Source: Pedococcus cremeus
GTDB lineage: Bacteria > Actinomycetota > Actinomycetes > Actinomycetales > Dermatophilaceae
Direction: 5' to 3'
Assembly (NCBI RefSeq): GCF_900111375.1
Contig: NZ_FOHB01000001.1
Location: 248,001-312,000 of the forward strand
DNA length: 64,000 bases
The position numbers and the translations under genes are program-made. Under the pieces are notes generated by a model. That model worked only from the letters and a program-made list of their open reading frames with translations. It had not been told where the DNA came from and did no database searches. Shown piece after piece: positions 1 through 8,092 of this stretch (within the stretch, counting starts at the first letter, position 1; each line of letters starts with the position of its first letter).

Positions 1-232
1 TGCGGTCCGGGATGCCCTCGAAGGCGAGCAGCCAGGTGCCGTTGTGCAGCCGGGCGCTGTGCAGCGTCAGCTCGCGGGGGACGCCGGACCCCGGAGCGGC
101 CTCGGTGATGAACGTGGCGCCGGGCACGAAACGGGCCTGCGGGTCGTCGGTGTGCACCTGCACGGTGACCTCACCGCGGAGGCTGTGCGGCTTGCCGATC
201 CGCGCGACGAGGTACTGCTGGGGGTCGGGCAT
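1..232 (-). CDS. rimM: Ribosome maturation factor RimM, N-terminal part (cut by window edge)
   Basis: The reverse strand reads MPDPQQYLVARIGKPHSLRG and continues with GEVTVQVHTDDPQARF, the start of RimM (PRC-barrel/RimM N domain). RimM binds S19 and helps mature the 30S head. About 77 residues are visible and the gene runs off the left edge, so the C-terminal PRC barrel is not seen. The ATG at 232 is the first start before the R-I-G-K-P-H motif. Family knowledge places rimM directly after rpsP and khpA in actinobacteria; here one hydrolase gene intervenes. Confidence 0.88.
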   Translation of the reverse strand, partial: MPDPQQYLVARIGKPHSLRGEVTVQVHTDDPQARFVPGATFITEAAPGSGVPRELTLHSARLHNGTWLLAFEGIPDR

Positions 233-257
233 GGTCGTGATCCTCTCAGGTCCGCGC

Positions 258-1109
258 TCAGTGGCCGTCAGAGGCCTGCGCCAGCCTCCGGACCGCCTCC
301 AGGACGCAACCCGGACGTTCGTGCCAGGGGTAGTGGCCCGCGCCTGGCACCATCGAGCTCCAGGCTCCAGGGACCCGCTCGGCGGTCGCGATCCCGCCCT
401 CCCGCGGCGGTATTGGGCTGTGCTCACCGACCAGGACGCCGAGCGGCACGGCGACCCGCGGGAGCGAGTCCTCCAGCTGCGGCAGCCGTCGCTGGATGTC
501 CGCGAACAGCCCGTCCGCGGCCGGCGCGCTCTGCGCCAACCGCAGGAAAGGCGGCGCGGCTTCGGGGTCGGCGAAGTACCCCGGCCACGCGAGTGCATAG
601 GCCTCGGCGCGCTCCTCCACCGTCAAGGGACGTTCCTGCTCGCGAGCCTCGAGCTCCGCCACCCTTGCCCTCGAGTCGGGCGAGATCCTCGCCATCAACT
701 CGGCCTCGAACTGCGCCATCCCGCCGTCGCCCACCGCACCGAGGGGGTCGACCGACAGCGCGCCACGAAGGCGGCCGGGCGCCGTCACTGCGAAGTGGAA
801 GGCCAGGTGTCCTCCCCACGAGTGCCCGACCACCCACGCCTGCTCCCACCCGAGGTGGTCCAACACGGCCTCGACATCGGCGACTGCCTGGTCGATCGTG
901 AAAGGGCCTTCCTCGGTCGAGGGCGGGAGGCCGCGCTGCTGGAACGTCGCCACCTCGAAGGCCACGGCAAGCTCGTCAGCCACGACGTCGAGGTAGGTGC
1001 CCTCCAGACCCGGGCCGCCGTGCAGCAGGAGCACGGGCTCACCGGCGCCCGTGCACCAGCCAGCGAGCGAGCCGTGCGGCGTGGGCGCGAGGAAGGTTCT
1101 CCGCTCCAT
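258..1109 (-). CDS. Alpha/beta hydrolase (prolyl iminopeptidase-like)
   Basis: A 283-aa protein with an alpha/beta-hydrolase fold. The oxyanion motif HGGPGL is at residues 30-35, the nucleophile elbow GHSWGG has Ser at about residue 97, and a late G-A-G-H-Y segment supplies the likely catalytic His. HGGPGL plus GxSxGG is typical of the prolyl-iminopeptidase/proline-peptidase branch, but the substrate cannot be deduced. It has no signal peptide and is probably cytoplasmic. It lies between khpA and rimM, separated from khpA by a strong hairpin, so it probably has its own promoter. Confidence 0.85.
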   Translation of the reverse strand: MERRTFLAPTPHGSLAGWCTGAGEPVLLLHGGPGLEGTYLDVVADELAVAFEVATFQQRGLPPSTEEGPFTIDQAVADVEAVLDHLGWEQAWVVGHSWGGHLAFHFAVTAPGRLRGALSVDPLGAVGDGGMAQFEAELMARISPDSRARVAELEAREQERPLTVEERAEAYALAWPGYFADPEAAPPFLRLAQSAPAADGLFADIQRRLPQLEDSLPRVAVPLGVLVGEHSPIPPREGGIATAERVPGAWSSMVPGAGHYPWHERPGCVLEAVRRLAQASDGH

Positions 1110-1172
1110 GCTCGGACGATACGCCGCGCATCGCCATGCCCAGGGCTATTGGTGACGGCAGCAGACGGCGGC

Positions 1173-1208
1173 GTCCGGCATGCCGCGGGGCCGGCCACGC
1201 GGCATACG
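1173..1208. repeat. GC-rich inverted repeat carrying the GGCATAC motif
   Basis: An imperfect palindrome with core arms atgccgcg (1180-1187) and cgcggcat (1198-1205) lies in the 168-bp gap between the hydrolase gene and khpA. Its right arm, ccacgcggcatacgg, is nearly identical to arms of intergenic hairpins near 44950 and 51710, so it looks like one copy of a short dispersed intergenic repeat family. Confidence 0.6.
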
Positions 1209-1226
1209 GCTCTTGGGGTGGGCACG

Positions 1227-1263
1227 CGAAGGGCCGCCGGGAACGTGTCCCGGCGGCCCTTCG
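1227..1263 (-). terminator. Hairpin terminator after rpsP-khpA
   Basis: Perfect 16-bp arms (1227-1242 and 1248-1263) with a 5-nt loop form a very stable GC hairpin just downstream of khpA. There is no U-tract, as is common for actinobacterial terminators. It would end the rpsP-khpA transcript before the hydrolase gene. Confidence 0.75.
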
Positions 1264-1277
1264 ACGGCGGTCGCCTG

Positions 1278-1520
1278 CTAGTGGGTGCGGTCGGTGTCGA
1301 CGATGTCGATCCGGACGTTGTGCCCGCCGGCCAGGGCGCCCATCACGGTGCGCAGCGCACTGGCGGTGCGACCCGAGCGGCCGATGACGCGCCCGAGGTC
1401 GTCCGGGTGCACCCGGACCTCGAGGACCTCACCGCGACGCAGGTCCTTGCGCCGCACGGCGACGTCGTCCTTGTGGTCGACGATGCCCTTGACGAGGTGC
1501 TCGAGCGCCTCCTCCAGCAC
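1278..1520 (-). CDS. khpA: KH-domain RNA-binding protein KhpA
   Basis: An 80-aa single KH-domain protein of the YlqC/KhpA family. The segment LGRVIGRSGRTASALRTVM contains the G-x-x-G RNA-binding loop (GRSG). In Gram-positive bacteria KhpA pairs with KhpB and affects RNA metabolism and cell elongation. The gene starts 2 nt after the rpsP stop, so the two are cotranscribed. Length and position next to rpsP match the family exactly. Confidence 0.92.
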   Translation of the reverse strand: MLEEALEHLVKGIVDHKDDVAVRRKDLRRGEVLEVRVHPDDLGRVIGRSGRTASALRTVMGALAGGHNVRIDIVDTDRTH

Positions 1521-1522
1521 GG

Positions 1523-2008
1523 TCAGGCCTCGCTCTTCTCAGCCTCGGTGGCCTCGGTGGCCCCGGTGGCCTCGGCGGCGGGAGCCTCGTCAGCCTTGGG
1601 CTCCTCGGCCTTCTTCTCGGCCTTCTTCCTGGGGGTGGTCGCGGTGTCCTTGACGGCCTCGGCCTTGCCCGCGGCGGCGACGGCAGCCTCGTACAGGTCC
1701 TTCTTGGACGTCTTGGGCTCCTTGACCTTCAGGGTCCCCTCGGCGCCCGGCAGGCCCTTGAACTTCTGCCAGTCACCGGTCACCTTGAGCAGGGCCTCGA
1801 CAGCCTCGGTCGGCTGCGCGCCCTGGCCGAGCCAGTACTGCGCGCGCTCGGAGTCGATGTCGATGACCGAGGGCTCCTCGGTGGGGTGGTACTTGCCGAT
1901 CTCCTCGATGGCACGGCCATCGCGCTTGGTGCGCGAGTCCATGACGACGACGCGGTAGAACGGTGCACGGATCTTGCCCATGCGCTTCAGACGGATCTTG
2001 ACGGCCAC
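1523..2008 (-). CDS. rpsP: 30S ribosomal protein S16
   Basis: A 161-aa S16. The core beginning [12 protein letters not shown] with [15 protein letters not shown] is unmistakable. It is followed by an Ala/Glu/Lys-rich C-terminal extension of about 75 residues, usual in actinobacteria. The GTG at 2008 is chosen because AGGAG lies 10 nt upstream and because S16 starts at this motif; the open frame continues further upstream but is not conserved S16 sequence. It is the first gene of the rpsP-khpA unit. Confidence 0.95.
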   Translation of the reverse strand: MAVKIRLKRMGKIRAPFYRVVVMDSRTKRDGRAIEEIGKYHPTEEPSVIDIDSERAQYWLGQGAQPTEAVEALLKVTGDWQKFKGLPGAEGTLKVKEPKTSKKDLYEAAVAAAGKAEAVKDTATTPRKKAEKKAEEPKADEAPAAEATGATEATEAEKSEA

Positions 2009-2340
2009 TGGTGTGGTCACTCCTGTTTCTGTGTTGTGAGCGCGGCGAGACCGGGTGGGGAACACGCGGGGAGCCGGGAGCTCGGTGTAGGCGTCCAACC
2101 CAGCCGAGAGGGTGCTGCGGCCGGACGGGTACAGCTGCCCATTCTGCCAGACCCGTCGGGGTGCTCCTGAACGGCAGCGGTGTCCGTTCACCTTCCAGCA
2201 TTCAAGACATAACGCCGTGTTAGTTGACCCATAAGCATCCAACCGGTGAACTCCTCCTATTCCAGTCGGAGTTCCTGGCCTCGTTCCTGGCCACGCCGGA
2301 CGGCCGGCTGGATCTCCCCCCACCGGAACAGGAGCACGTC
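2009..2340. promoter_or_regulatory. 332-bp divergent intergenic region (rpsP / TauE gene)
   Basis: No gene is seen here. The region must hold the divergent promoters of rpsP (leftward) and the TauE-type gene (rightward). Candidates are a TGTACC -10-like element on the minus strand (complement of 2128-2133) for rpsP and a TTGACC -35-like element near 2224 on the plus strand. Neither has a convincing partner hexamer. No riboswitch was recognised. Confidence 0.4.
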
Positions 2341-3270
2341 GTGCGCAAACTCATCCTGCTGGCGATCGTCGGCCTCGGGGCCCAGCTCGTCGACGGCAGC
2401 CTCGGCATGGCCTACGGCGTCACCTCCACCACCCTGCTGCTGGCCATCGGCACCAACCCGGCCGCCGCGTCGGCCACGGTGCACCTGGCCGAGATCGGCA
2501 CGACGCTGGTCTCCGGGGCCTCGCACTGGCGCTTCGGCAACGTCGACTGGCCGGTGGTGCTGAAGATCGGGCTGCCCGGCGCGGTCGGCGCGTTCGCCGG
2601 TGCAACCTTCCTGGCCGGCCTCGACACCTCCGTCGCGGCCCCGGTGATGTCGCTGATCCTGCTGGCCCTCGGCGTCTACGTGCTGACCCGCTTCACCGTG
2701 CGTGGCCTGCGCACCGACCGGCTCGGCCACCCGCTGCGCAAGCGGTTCCTCGGCCCGCTCGGGCTCTTCGCCGGCTTCGTCGACGCCACCGGTGGCGGCG
2801 GCTGGGGCCCGGTGGGCACCCCCGCCATCCTGGCCAGCGGACGGCTCGAGCCGCGCAAGGTCATCGGCTCCATCGACACCAGCGAGTTCCTCGTCTCGGC
2901 CTCCGCCAGCCTGGCCTTCCTGCTCGCGCTCGGCTCGCAGGGCGTCAACTTCGCGTGGGTGCTCGCGCTCCTGCTCGGCGGTGCGGTCGCCGCGCCCATC
3001 GCGGCCTGGCTGGTGCGGCACATCCCGCCGCGCGTCCTCGGCTCCGCCGTCGGGGGCATCATCATCCTGACCAACACCCGCACGCTGCTGCGCAGCGACT
3101 GGGTCGGCGCCCCCGACCAGACCCGGTATGCCGTGTACGCGGCGCTGTTCGTCCTCTGGGGCGCCGCGGTGGCCTACTCCACCCGGGCCCACCTGGCCGA
3201 GCGCCAGCTCACCGGGGGCAGCACCCGGACGCCCGTGGAGCAGCCCGAACCGGCGTCCGAGCCGGCCTGA
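2341..3270 (+). CDS. TauE/SafE-family sulfite/sulfonate exporter
   Basis: A 309-aa integral membrane protein starting [20 protein letters not shown], with about eight hydrophobic helices. The early [16 protein letters not shown] and the internal [16 protein letters not shown] segments are diagnostic of TauE/SafE (DUF81) transporters, which export sulfite, sulfonates or related anions. The GTG start at 2341 is preceded by AGGAG at good spacing; the frame is open about 39 codons further upstream but lacks conserved sequence. A hydrophilic tail rich in Thr/Pro/Glu ends the protein. It is a single-gene unit, and its substrate is unknown. Confidence 0.85.
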   Translation: MRKLILLAIVGLGAQLVDGSLGMAYGVTSTTLLLAIGTNPAAASATVHLAEIGTTLVSGASHWRFGNVDWPVVLKIGLPGAVGAFAGATFLAGLDTSVAAPVMSLILLALGVYVLTRFTVRGLRTDRLGHPLRKRFLGPLGLFAGFVDATGGGGWGPVGTPAILASGRLEPRKVIGSIDTSEFLVSASASLAFLLALGSQGVNFAWVLALLLGGAVAAPIAAWLVRHIPPRVLGSAVGGIIILTNTRTLLRSDWVGAPDQTRYAVYAALFVLWGAAVAYSTRAHLAERQLTGGSTRTPVEQPEPASEPA

Positions 3271-3339
3271 GGTCCGCGGCGCCGCTCGACCGTCAGCCGG
3301 GGAGCTGGGGTTTGCCTGCTGCCCCAGTGCGCGCACATC

Positions 3340-4431
3340 TCAGGAGACGGTGCGGCCCCGCAGCACGATCTGCTGCGGGTGGCCCAGCACCCCGATGTCC
3401 CGGCGGGGGTCCTCGGCGTAGACGACGAGGTCGGCGTCCGCGCCCTCCTCGAGGCCCGGGCGGCCGAGCCACTCCCGCGCACCCCACACCCCGGCATACA
3501 GCGCCTCGGAGGGCGTGAGCCCGGCGGTGACCAGCTCGGCGGCCTCCTGTGCGACGAGGCCGTGCGGCAGCGAGCCGCCGGCATCGGTGCCGACGTAGAC
3601 CGGGATGCCGGCCTCGTGGGCGGCGCGCACGGTCTCGTGGCGCCGCGCGTGGAGCGACAGCATGTGCCGGTGGTAGTCGGGGAACTTCTCGCGCGCCGCC
3701 TCGGCGATGGCCGAGAAGGTGGCGATGTTGACCAGCGTCGGCACGATGGCGATCTGCTGCGAGGCGAACTGCTGGATGGTCGCCGGCTCCAGGCCCGTCG
3801 CGTGCTCGATGCAGTCGGTGCCGGCGGCGGCGAAGTCGTAGAGCGACGCCTCGCCGAAGCAGTGGGCCGTCACGCGGGCGCCCTCCTCGTGGGCGGCGGC
3901 GATGGCCTCCTTGAGCACGTCGGCCGGCCAGCAGGGGGTGAGGTCGCCGGCCTCGCGGTCGATCCAGTCGCCCACCAGCTTCACCCAGCCGTCGCCCGCG
4001 CGGGCCTCGAGCCGCACCCGCTCGACGAGCTGGTCGGGCTCGACCTCGTGGGCGTAGTTGCGGATGTAGCGACGGGTGCGGGCGATGTGCCGACCGGCGC
4101 GGATCACCTTGGGCAGGTCGTCGCGCTCGTCGATCCAGCGCGTGTCCGACGGCGAGCCGGCGTCGCGGATGAGCAGCGTCCCGGCTGCCCGGTCGCCCAG
4201 CGCCTGCTGCTCGGCCGTCTCGCGGTCGACCGCGCCGTGGGCGTCGAGCCCGACGTGGCAGTGGGCGTCGACGAGGCCGGGCAGCACCCAGCCGCGCACG
4301 GACTGCACGTCGGCGCCGGCGGCGCCGGGGCGCTCGAAGGTGACCTTCCCGCCGACCACCCACGCCTCGGGTCGCTCGTCGTCCGGGCCCACCAGGACCG
4401 GTCCCTGCAGGTGCAGCACCGTCGCCGTCAT
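3340..4431 (-). CDS. Amidohydrolase family protein (imidazolonepropionase-like)
   Basis: A 363-aa metal-dependent hydrolase of the amidohydrolase superfamily. The H-x-H pair is in LVDAHCHVGLDAHG (His57 and His59). A Lys in WVKLVGDW could be the carboxylated metal bridge. Further metal ligands sit in TAHCFGEASL and CIEHATG, and the catalytic Asp in YVGTDAGG. The N- and C-terminal beta-sandwich pieces are present, including ADLVVYAEDP. The substrate cannot be inferred. ATG 4431 was preferred over a GTG seven codons upstream because a GTAGGG lies about 7 nt before it. Confidence 0.85.
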   Translation of the reverse strand: MTATVLHLQGPVLVGPDDERPEAWVVGGKVTFERPGAAGADVQSVRGWVLPGLVDAHCHVGLDAHGAVDRETAEQQALGDRAAGTLLIRDAGSPSDTRWIDERDDLPKVIRAGRHIARTRRYIRNYAHEVEPDQLVERVRLEARAGDGWVKLVGDWIDREAGDLTPCWPADVLKEAIAAAHEEGARVTAHCFGEASLYDFAAAGTDCIEHATGLEPATIQQFASQQIAIVPTLVNIATFSAIAEAAREKFPDYHRHMLSLHARRHETVRAAHEAGIPVYVGTDAGGSLPHGLVAQEAAELVTAGLTPSEALYAGVWGAREWLGRPGLEEGADADLVVYAEDPRRDIGVLGHPQQIVLRGRTVS

Positions 4432-4465
4432 GCGGCCGACCCTACCGAGCACCTGCGCGCTCCGA

Positions 4466-4533
4466 CCGTCAGGCCGATCCGCGCGGGCGGTGGTCGCGCC
4501 GAGCTGACGCCGCGCCGGTCAGGCCGAGCCGCG
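4466..4533. repeat. Duplicated stop-codon segment of the HD-like gene
   Basis: The string gtcaggccga-n-ccgcg occurs twice 50 bp apart (around 4468 and 4518). The second copy contains the stop codon of the HD-like gene and the first lies just downstream of it. It is one of several stop-straddling short duplications in this window. Confidence 0.5.
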
Positions 4534-5097
4534 GAGCCGGGTCTCGAGGGCGATGCCCCAGCGGACGAAGGCCCCCCGCTCCACCGGGAAGGACCCCGGC
4601 AGGCCGTCGGCCCGTCGCAGCGCCTCGGCGGCCAGCAGGGTGGCCTGGGCCGGCACGTGCCGGAGCTCGACGTGCAGGCGCCAGGCCTCCGCCGGCTCCT
4701 GGGCATGCCACGGCAGCATCGCCACGAGCCCGTCGAGCAGCATGACCACCCGGCCGATGTCGTCGGCCGCGGCACGAGGCACCAGGCTGCCCTGGTAGTC
4801 CTCCCAGCCGCTCGGTCCGTCGGGGTCGGGACGGCGGGTGATGCTGTCGAGGGCCGCCACGACCTCCGGTGGGGCTCCGACGTCGCGGGCCCGGTGCAGG
4901 AGCAGCGGTCCGAGCCCGCGCTCCTCGTCGTCGTCATGGAGGGCTGCCACCACCTGGTATGCCGGGCCGTAGCCCGCCGCCTCCGCCAGCCGTCGCACGG
5001 CATACCGGCGGTCACCGCCACGGCGGTGTCCCAGTTCGACGGCCCCCCGATGCGCGCTGTCGGCCAGCGCGATCGCCTCGTCGAGAGTGAAGCTCAC
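4519..5097 (-). CDS. HD-domain-like protein (degenerate phosphohydrolase)
   Basis: A 192-aa protein beginning MSFTLDEAIALADSAHRGAV. The N-terminal pattern (A-H-R-G then A-A-L-H-D-D-D-E) resembles the His and His-Asp pairs of RelA/SpoT-type or other HD phosphohydrolases. Spacing and other ligands are not fully conserved, so catalytic activity is uncertain. The C-terminal half is helical, with no motif that I recognise. It lies between an amidohydrolase and a hydrolase gene, with no functional hint from context. Confidence 0.6.
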   Translation of the reverse strand: MSFTLDEAIALADSAHRGAVELGHRRGGDRRYAVRRLAEAAGYGPAYQVVAALHDDDEERGLGPLLLHRARDVGAPPEVVAALDSITRRPDPDGPSGWEDYQGSLVPRAAADDIGRVVMLLDGLVAMLPWHAQEPAEAWRLHVELRHVPAQATLLAAEALRRADGLPGSFPVERGAFVRWGIALETRLRGSA

Positions 5098-5330
5098 GCC
5101 GTGACGCTAGAACGACCCTCGCGCGGCCGAGTTCGCTGCCGGCCGATCGGTCCGAACGGCTGAGCCGATCCGTCCCCTTGACCCCGCTTTGTCGCCGCGA
5201 CACGGCTGGGCAACGTTCTCCGTGCACCTGGGTCGGCTGTCCCACTGCGGGCGGCGCGGCCGGCTCGCAGCAGGGGCCTGCGCCGGCTGGACCGCGATGA
5301 CTTTCCAGCCCGGCGCGGGTCTGCAGCGTC

Positions 5331-6251
5331 ATGAGCGTCGAGCGAATCGTCTCCGTCAACGGGGTTGAGCTGTGCACCAACGCCTTCGGCGAGTCCCGCG
5401 ACCCGGCGCTCCTGCTGGTCGCTGGAATGTCGAGCCCCATGGACTGGTGGGAGGACGGCTTCTGCGAGCGTCTCGCTGCCGGACGGCGCCACGTCGTCCG
5501 CTACGACCTTCGTGACACCGGCCGCTCCACCACGTACCCCCCAGGGGAGCCCGGCTACACCGGTGCCGACCTGCGCCAGGACGTCATCGCCCTGCTCGAC
5601 GCCCTCGGGATCCAGGAGGCCCACCTCGTCGGGGTCTCGATGGGCGCGGCCATGGCGCAGTGCGTCGCCGTCGAGCACCCCGACCGCGTCAGCTCCCTGA
5701 CCCTGATCGACACGACCGCGGCACTGCCCGGCTCACCCGAGGGACTGCCGGGCATGGACCCTGAGCTGTCGGACTACCTCGCAGCGGCCCATGCGCGAGC
5801 CGAGCCGGACTGGTCCGATCGCGAGGCCGTGGTCGAGTGGTTGGTTCAGGAGCAGCGTGCGTTCATGCGAGGCGGCTTCGACGAGCCCCGAGTGCGCAGG
5901 GTCGCCACGCAGATCGTGGACCGCAGCGTCGACATGGCGGCGATCCTCAACCACGCGCACCTTGATCCCGGCCCTGACCCGGAGGGTAACCTCGCCGACG
6001 TCGTCGCGCCGACGTTGGTGGTGCACGGGACTGCCGATCCGCTGTTCCCCCTGCCGCACGGCGAGGCGCTGGCGCGGGCGATCCCGAACGCCGCCCTGCT
6101 CCCCCTGGAGGGCGTGGGCCACGAGCTGCCGCCACCCGCGCACTGGGACCGCGTCGTCGCGGCGCTGCTGCAGCACACGTCTGGCGACCACGAGCCTGCG
6201 GAGCTGCCGTGCCTGACCGACGCCGCGGGCAGCAGCGACGGCGCAGGGTAG
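5331..6251 (+). CDS. Alpha/beta hydrolase (RdmC-like esterase family)
   Basis: A 306-aa alpha/beta hydrolase. It has LLVAGMSSPMDWW in place of the HG oxyanion motif, D-L-R-D-T-G-R-S-T, the nucleophile elbow GVSMGAAMAQ, an acid-bearing strand V-H-G-T-A-D-P-L-F-P, and a terminal GVGHELP carrying the likely catalytic His. The layout resembles aclacinomycin methylesterase RdmC-type enzymes. The substrate is unknown. The ATG at 5331 opens a gene that faces the ffh gene (tail to tail). Confidence 0.85.
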   Translation: MSVERIVSVNGVELCTNAFGESRDPALLLVAGMSSPMDWWEDGFCERLAAGRRHVVRYDLRDTGRSTTYPPGEPGYTGADLRQDVIALLDALGIQEAHLVGVSMGAAMAQCVAVEHPDRVSSLTLIDTTAALPGSPEGLPGMDPELSDYLAAAHARAEPDWSDREAVVEWLVQEQRAFMRGGFDEPRVRRVATQIVDRSVDMAAILNHAHLDPGPDPEGNLADVVAPTLVVHGTADPLFPLPHGEALARAIPNAALLPLEGVGHELPPPAHWDRVVAALLQHTSGDHEPAELPCLTDAAGSSDGAG

Positions 6252-6384
6252 CCCCGCGGCACCTCGCGCGCTGGTCCCCCGAGACCCACCCAGGCCAGCG
6301 ACCAGTGGGTCTCGTGGGTGGTTGTCGTGGGGCCGGCCCGGGTGCAGCTCCTGGTTCCAGCCTCCCCCGCGCAGCCGCCGTGCG

Positions 6385-7992
6385 TCAGCGGCCGAGGAAC
6401 TTCTCGAAGCCCTTGGGCAGGTTCGCCGGGTCGAAGTCGGCCGGCATGCCGCCGTCGCCGTCCCCGGGTGCCCCGAACGCTCCGGCACCGGAGGTCTTGG
6501 CCGTCTTCGCCTTCTCGACCGCGGCACGCTCCTCGGCGGCCCGCTTGGCGGGGTTGCCCGACTTCGACTTCTTGCGCTGCGGCTGCTGCTTGCCCTTGCG
6601 GCCGCCGCCCATGCCGGGCATGCCCGGCATACCGGGGATGCCACCGCCACGGGCGAGCTGCTTCATCATCTTCTGCGCGTCGGTGAACCGCTCGAGCAGC
6701 GAGTTGACCTCGGAGACCTGCACGCCCGAGCCCTTGGCGATGCGGGCGCGGCGTGAGCCGTTGATCTGCTTGGGGTGCGTCCGCTCGAACGGCGTCATCG
6801 AGCGCACCATCGCCTCGACGCGGTCGAACTCGCGCTCGTCGAGGTTGTCGAGCTGGGCGCGCATCTGGCCCATGCCCGGCATCATCCCGAGCATCGACTT
6901 CAGCGACCCCATCTTCTTGATGGCGGCCATCTGGTTGAGGAAGTCGTCGAAGGTGAAGTCCTCCTCGGCGAGGAACTTCCGCTGCATCTCGGCGGCCTGG
7001 GCGCGGTCGAACGCCTTCTCCGCCTGCTCGATGAGGGTGAGCACGTCGCCCATGTCGAGGATGCGCGAGGCCATCCGGTCGGGGTGGAAGACCTCGAAGT
7101 CCTTCACGCTCTCGCCGATGGATGAGAACATGATCGGCCGCCCGGTGATGGAGGCCACCGACAGGGCGGCACCACCGCGGGCGTCGCCGTCGAGCTTGGA
7201 GAGCACGACACCGGTGAAGTCGACGCCCTCCTGGAAGGCCTGGGCGGTCTCGACCGCGGCCTGGCCGATCATCGCGTCGATGACGAACAGGACCTCGTCG
7301 GGCGAGATGGCCGCACGGATGTCGGCGGCCTGCTGCATGAGGTTGGCGTCGACGGCGAGGCGGCCGGCGGTGTCGACGATGACGACGTCGTGCTGACGGG
7401 CCCGGGCCTGCTCGATGCCCTGGCGGGAGACCGCGACGGGGTCGCCGAACGAGCGGGTGCCCTCACCGGACTCGAGCACGGCGTCGTGGCCGCCCATGTT
7501 GCCGCGCTCCGGGGCGTAGACCGGCACGCCGGCGCGCTCACCCACGACCTCGAGCTGGGTGACGGCGTTCGGGCGCTGGAGGTCCGCCGCGACGAGGAGC
7601 GGGGTGTGGCCCTGGTCCTTGAGCCACTTGCCGAGCTTGCCGGCGAGCGTGGTCTTACCGGAGCCCTGGAGGCCGGCGAGCATGATGACCGTCGGCGGGT
7701 TCTTCGCCAGCTGCAGCGAGCGCGTCTGGCCACCGAGGATGGCGACGAGCTCCTCGTTGACGATCTTGACGACCTGCTGCGCCGGGTTGAGCGCCTGCGA
7801 CACCTCCGCCCCGAGCGCACGCTCGCGGATGGCCGAGGTGAACTGCTTCACCACGGGCAGCGCGACGTCGGCATCGAGCAGCGCGAGCCGGATGTCCCGG
7901 ATCGTGGCGTTGATGTCGGACTCGGTGAGCCGCCCCTTGTGACGAAGGTTCTTGAAGGTGGCGGTCAGGCGGTCGGAAAGGCTGGCGAACAC
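6385..7992 (-). CDS. ffh: Signal recognition particle protein Ffh
   Basis: A 535-aa SRP54 GTPase. It has an N-terminal helical bundle (SDRLTATFKNLRHKGRLTE), P-loop GLQGSGKTTLAGKL, the DTAGR G3 motif and SKLDGDARGG. A methionine-rich M domain binds 4.5S RNA and signal peptides and ends in GIPGMPGMPGMGGGRKGK followed by a Lys/Ala tail. It delivers ribosome-nascent chains to FtsY, also in this window (13.1-14.3 kb). The GTG start at 7992 aligns with the family N terminus. Confidence 0.97.
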   Translation of the reverse strand: MFASLSDRLTATFKNLRHKGRLTESDINATIRDIRLALLDADVALPVVKQFTSAIRERALGAEVSQALNPAQQVVKIVNEELVAILGGQTRSLQLAKNPPTVIMLAGLQGSGKTTLAGKLGKWLKDQGHTPLLVAADLQRPNAVTQLEVVGERAGVPVYAPERGNMGGHDAVLESGEGTRSFGDPVAVSRQGIEQARARQHDVVIVDTAGRLAVDANLMQQAADIRAAISPDEVLFVIDAMIGQAAVETAQAFQEGVDFTGVVLSKLDGDARGGAALSVASITGRPIMFSSIGESVKDFEVFHPDRMASRILDMGDVLTLIEQAEKAFDRAQAAEMQRKFLAEEDFTFDDFLNQMAAIKKMGSLKSMLGMMPGMGQMRAQLDNLDEREFDRVEAMVRSMTPFERTHPKQINGSRRARIAKGSGVQVSEVNSLLERFTDAQKMMKQLARGGGIPGMPGMPGMGGGRKGKQQPQRKKSKSGNPAKRAAEERAAVEKAKTAKTSGAGAFGAPGDGDGGMPADFDPANLPKGFEKFLGR

Positions 7993-8008
7993 GGGTCACA
8001 GCCTAACG

Positions 8009-8048
8009 GCCGCGGCGGGGCCGCTCTGACCACCGACCCCGCCGCGGC
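8009..8048 (-). terminator. Hairpin terminator after glnD
   Basis: Perfect 12-bp arms gccgcggcgggg (8009-8020) and ccccgccgcggc (8037-8048) lie between glnD and ffh. A second inverted repeat (arms 8077-8088 and 8103-8114) overlaps the glnD stop codon. Together they can terminate the amtB-glnK-glnD transcript. Confidence 0.65.
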
Positions 8049-8092
8049 TGTTCCGTTTCCCCAGCAGGGAGCCTCCCTGTGACGGCGGCGGG

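Noticed and set aside
2224-2340. N-terminal extension of the TauE-type protein from the first in-frame start
   Set aside because: The extra 39 residues are hydrophilic and not part of the family; GTG 2341 has a good AGGAG and begins at the first membrane helix.
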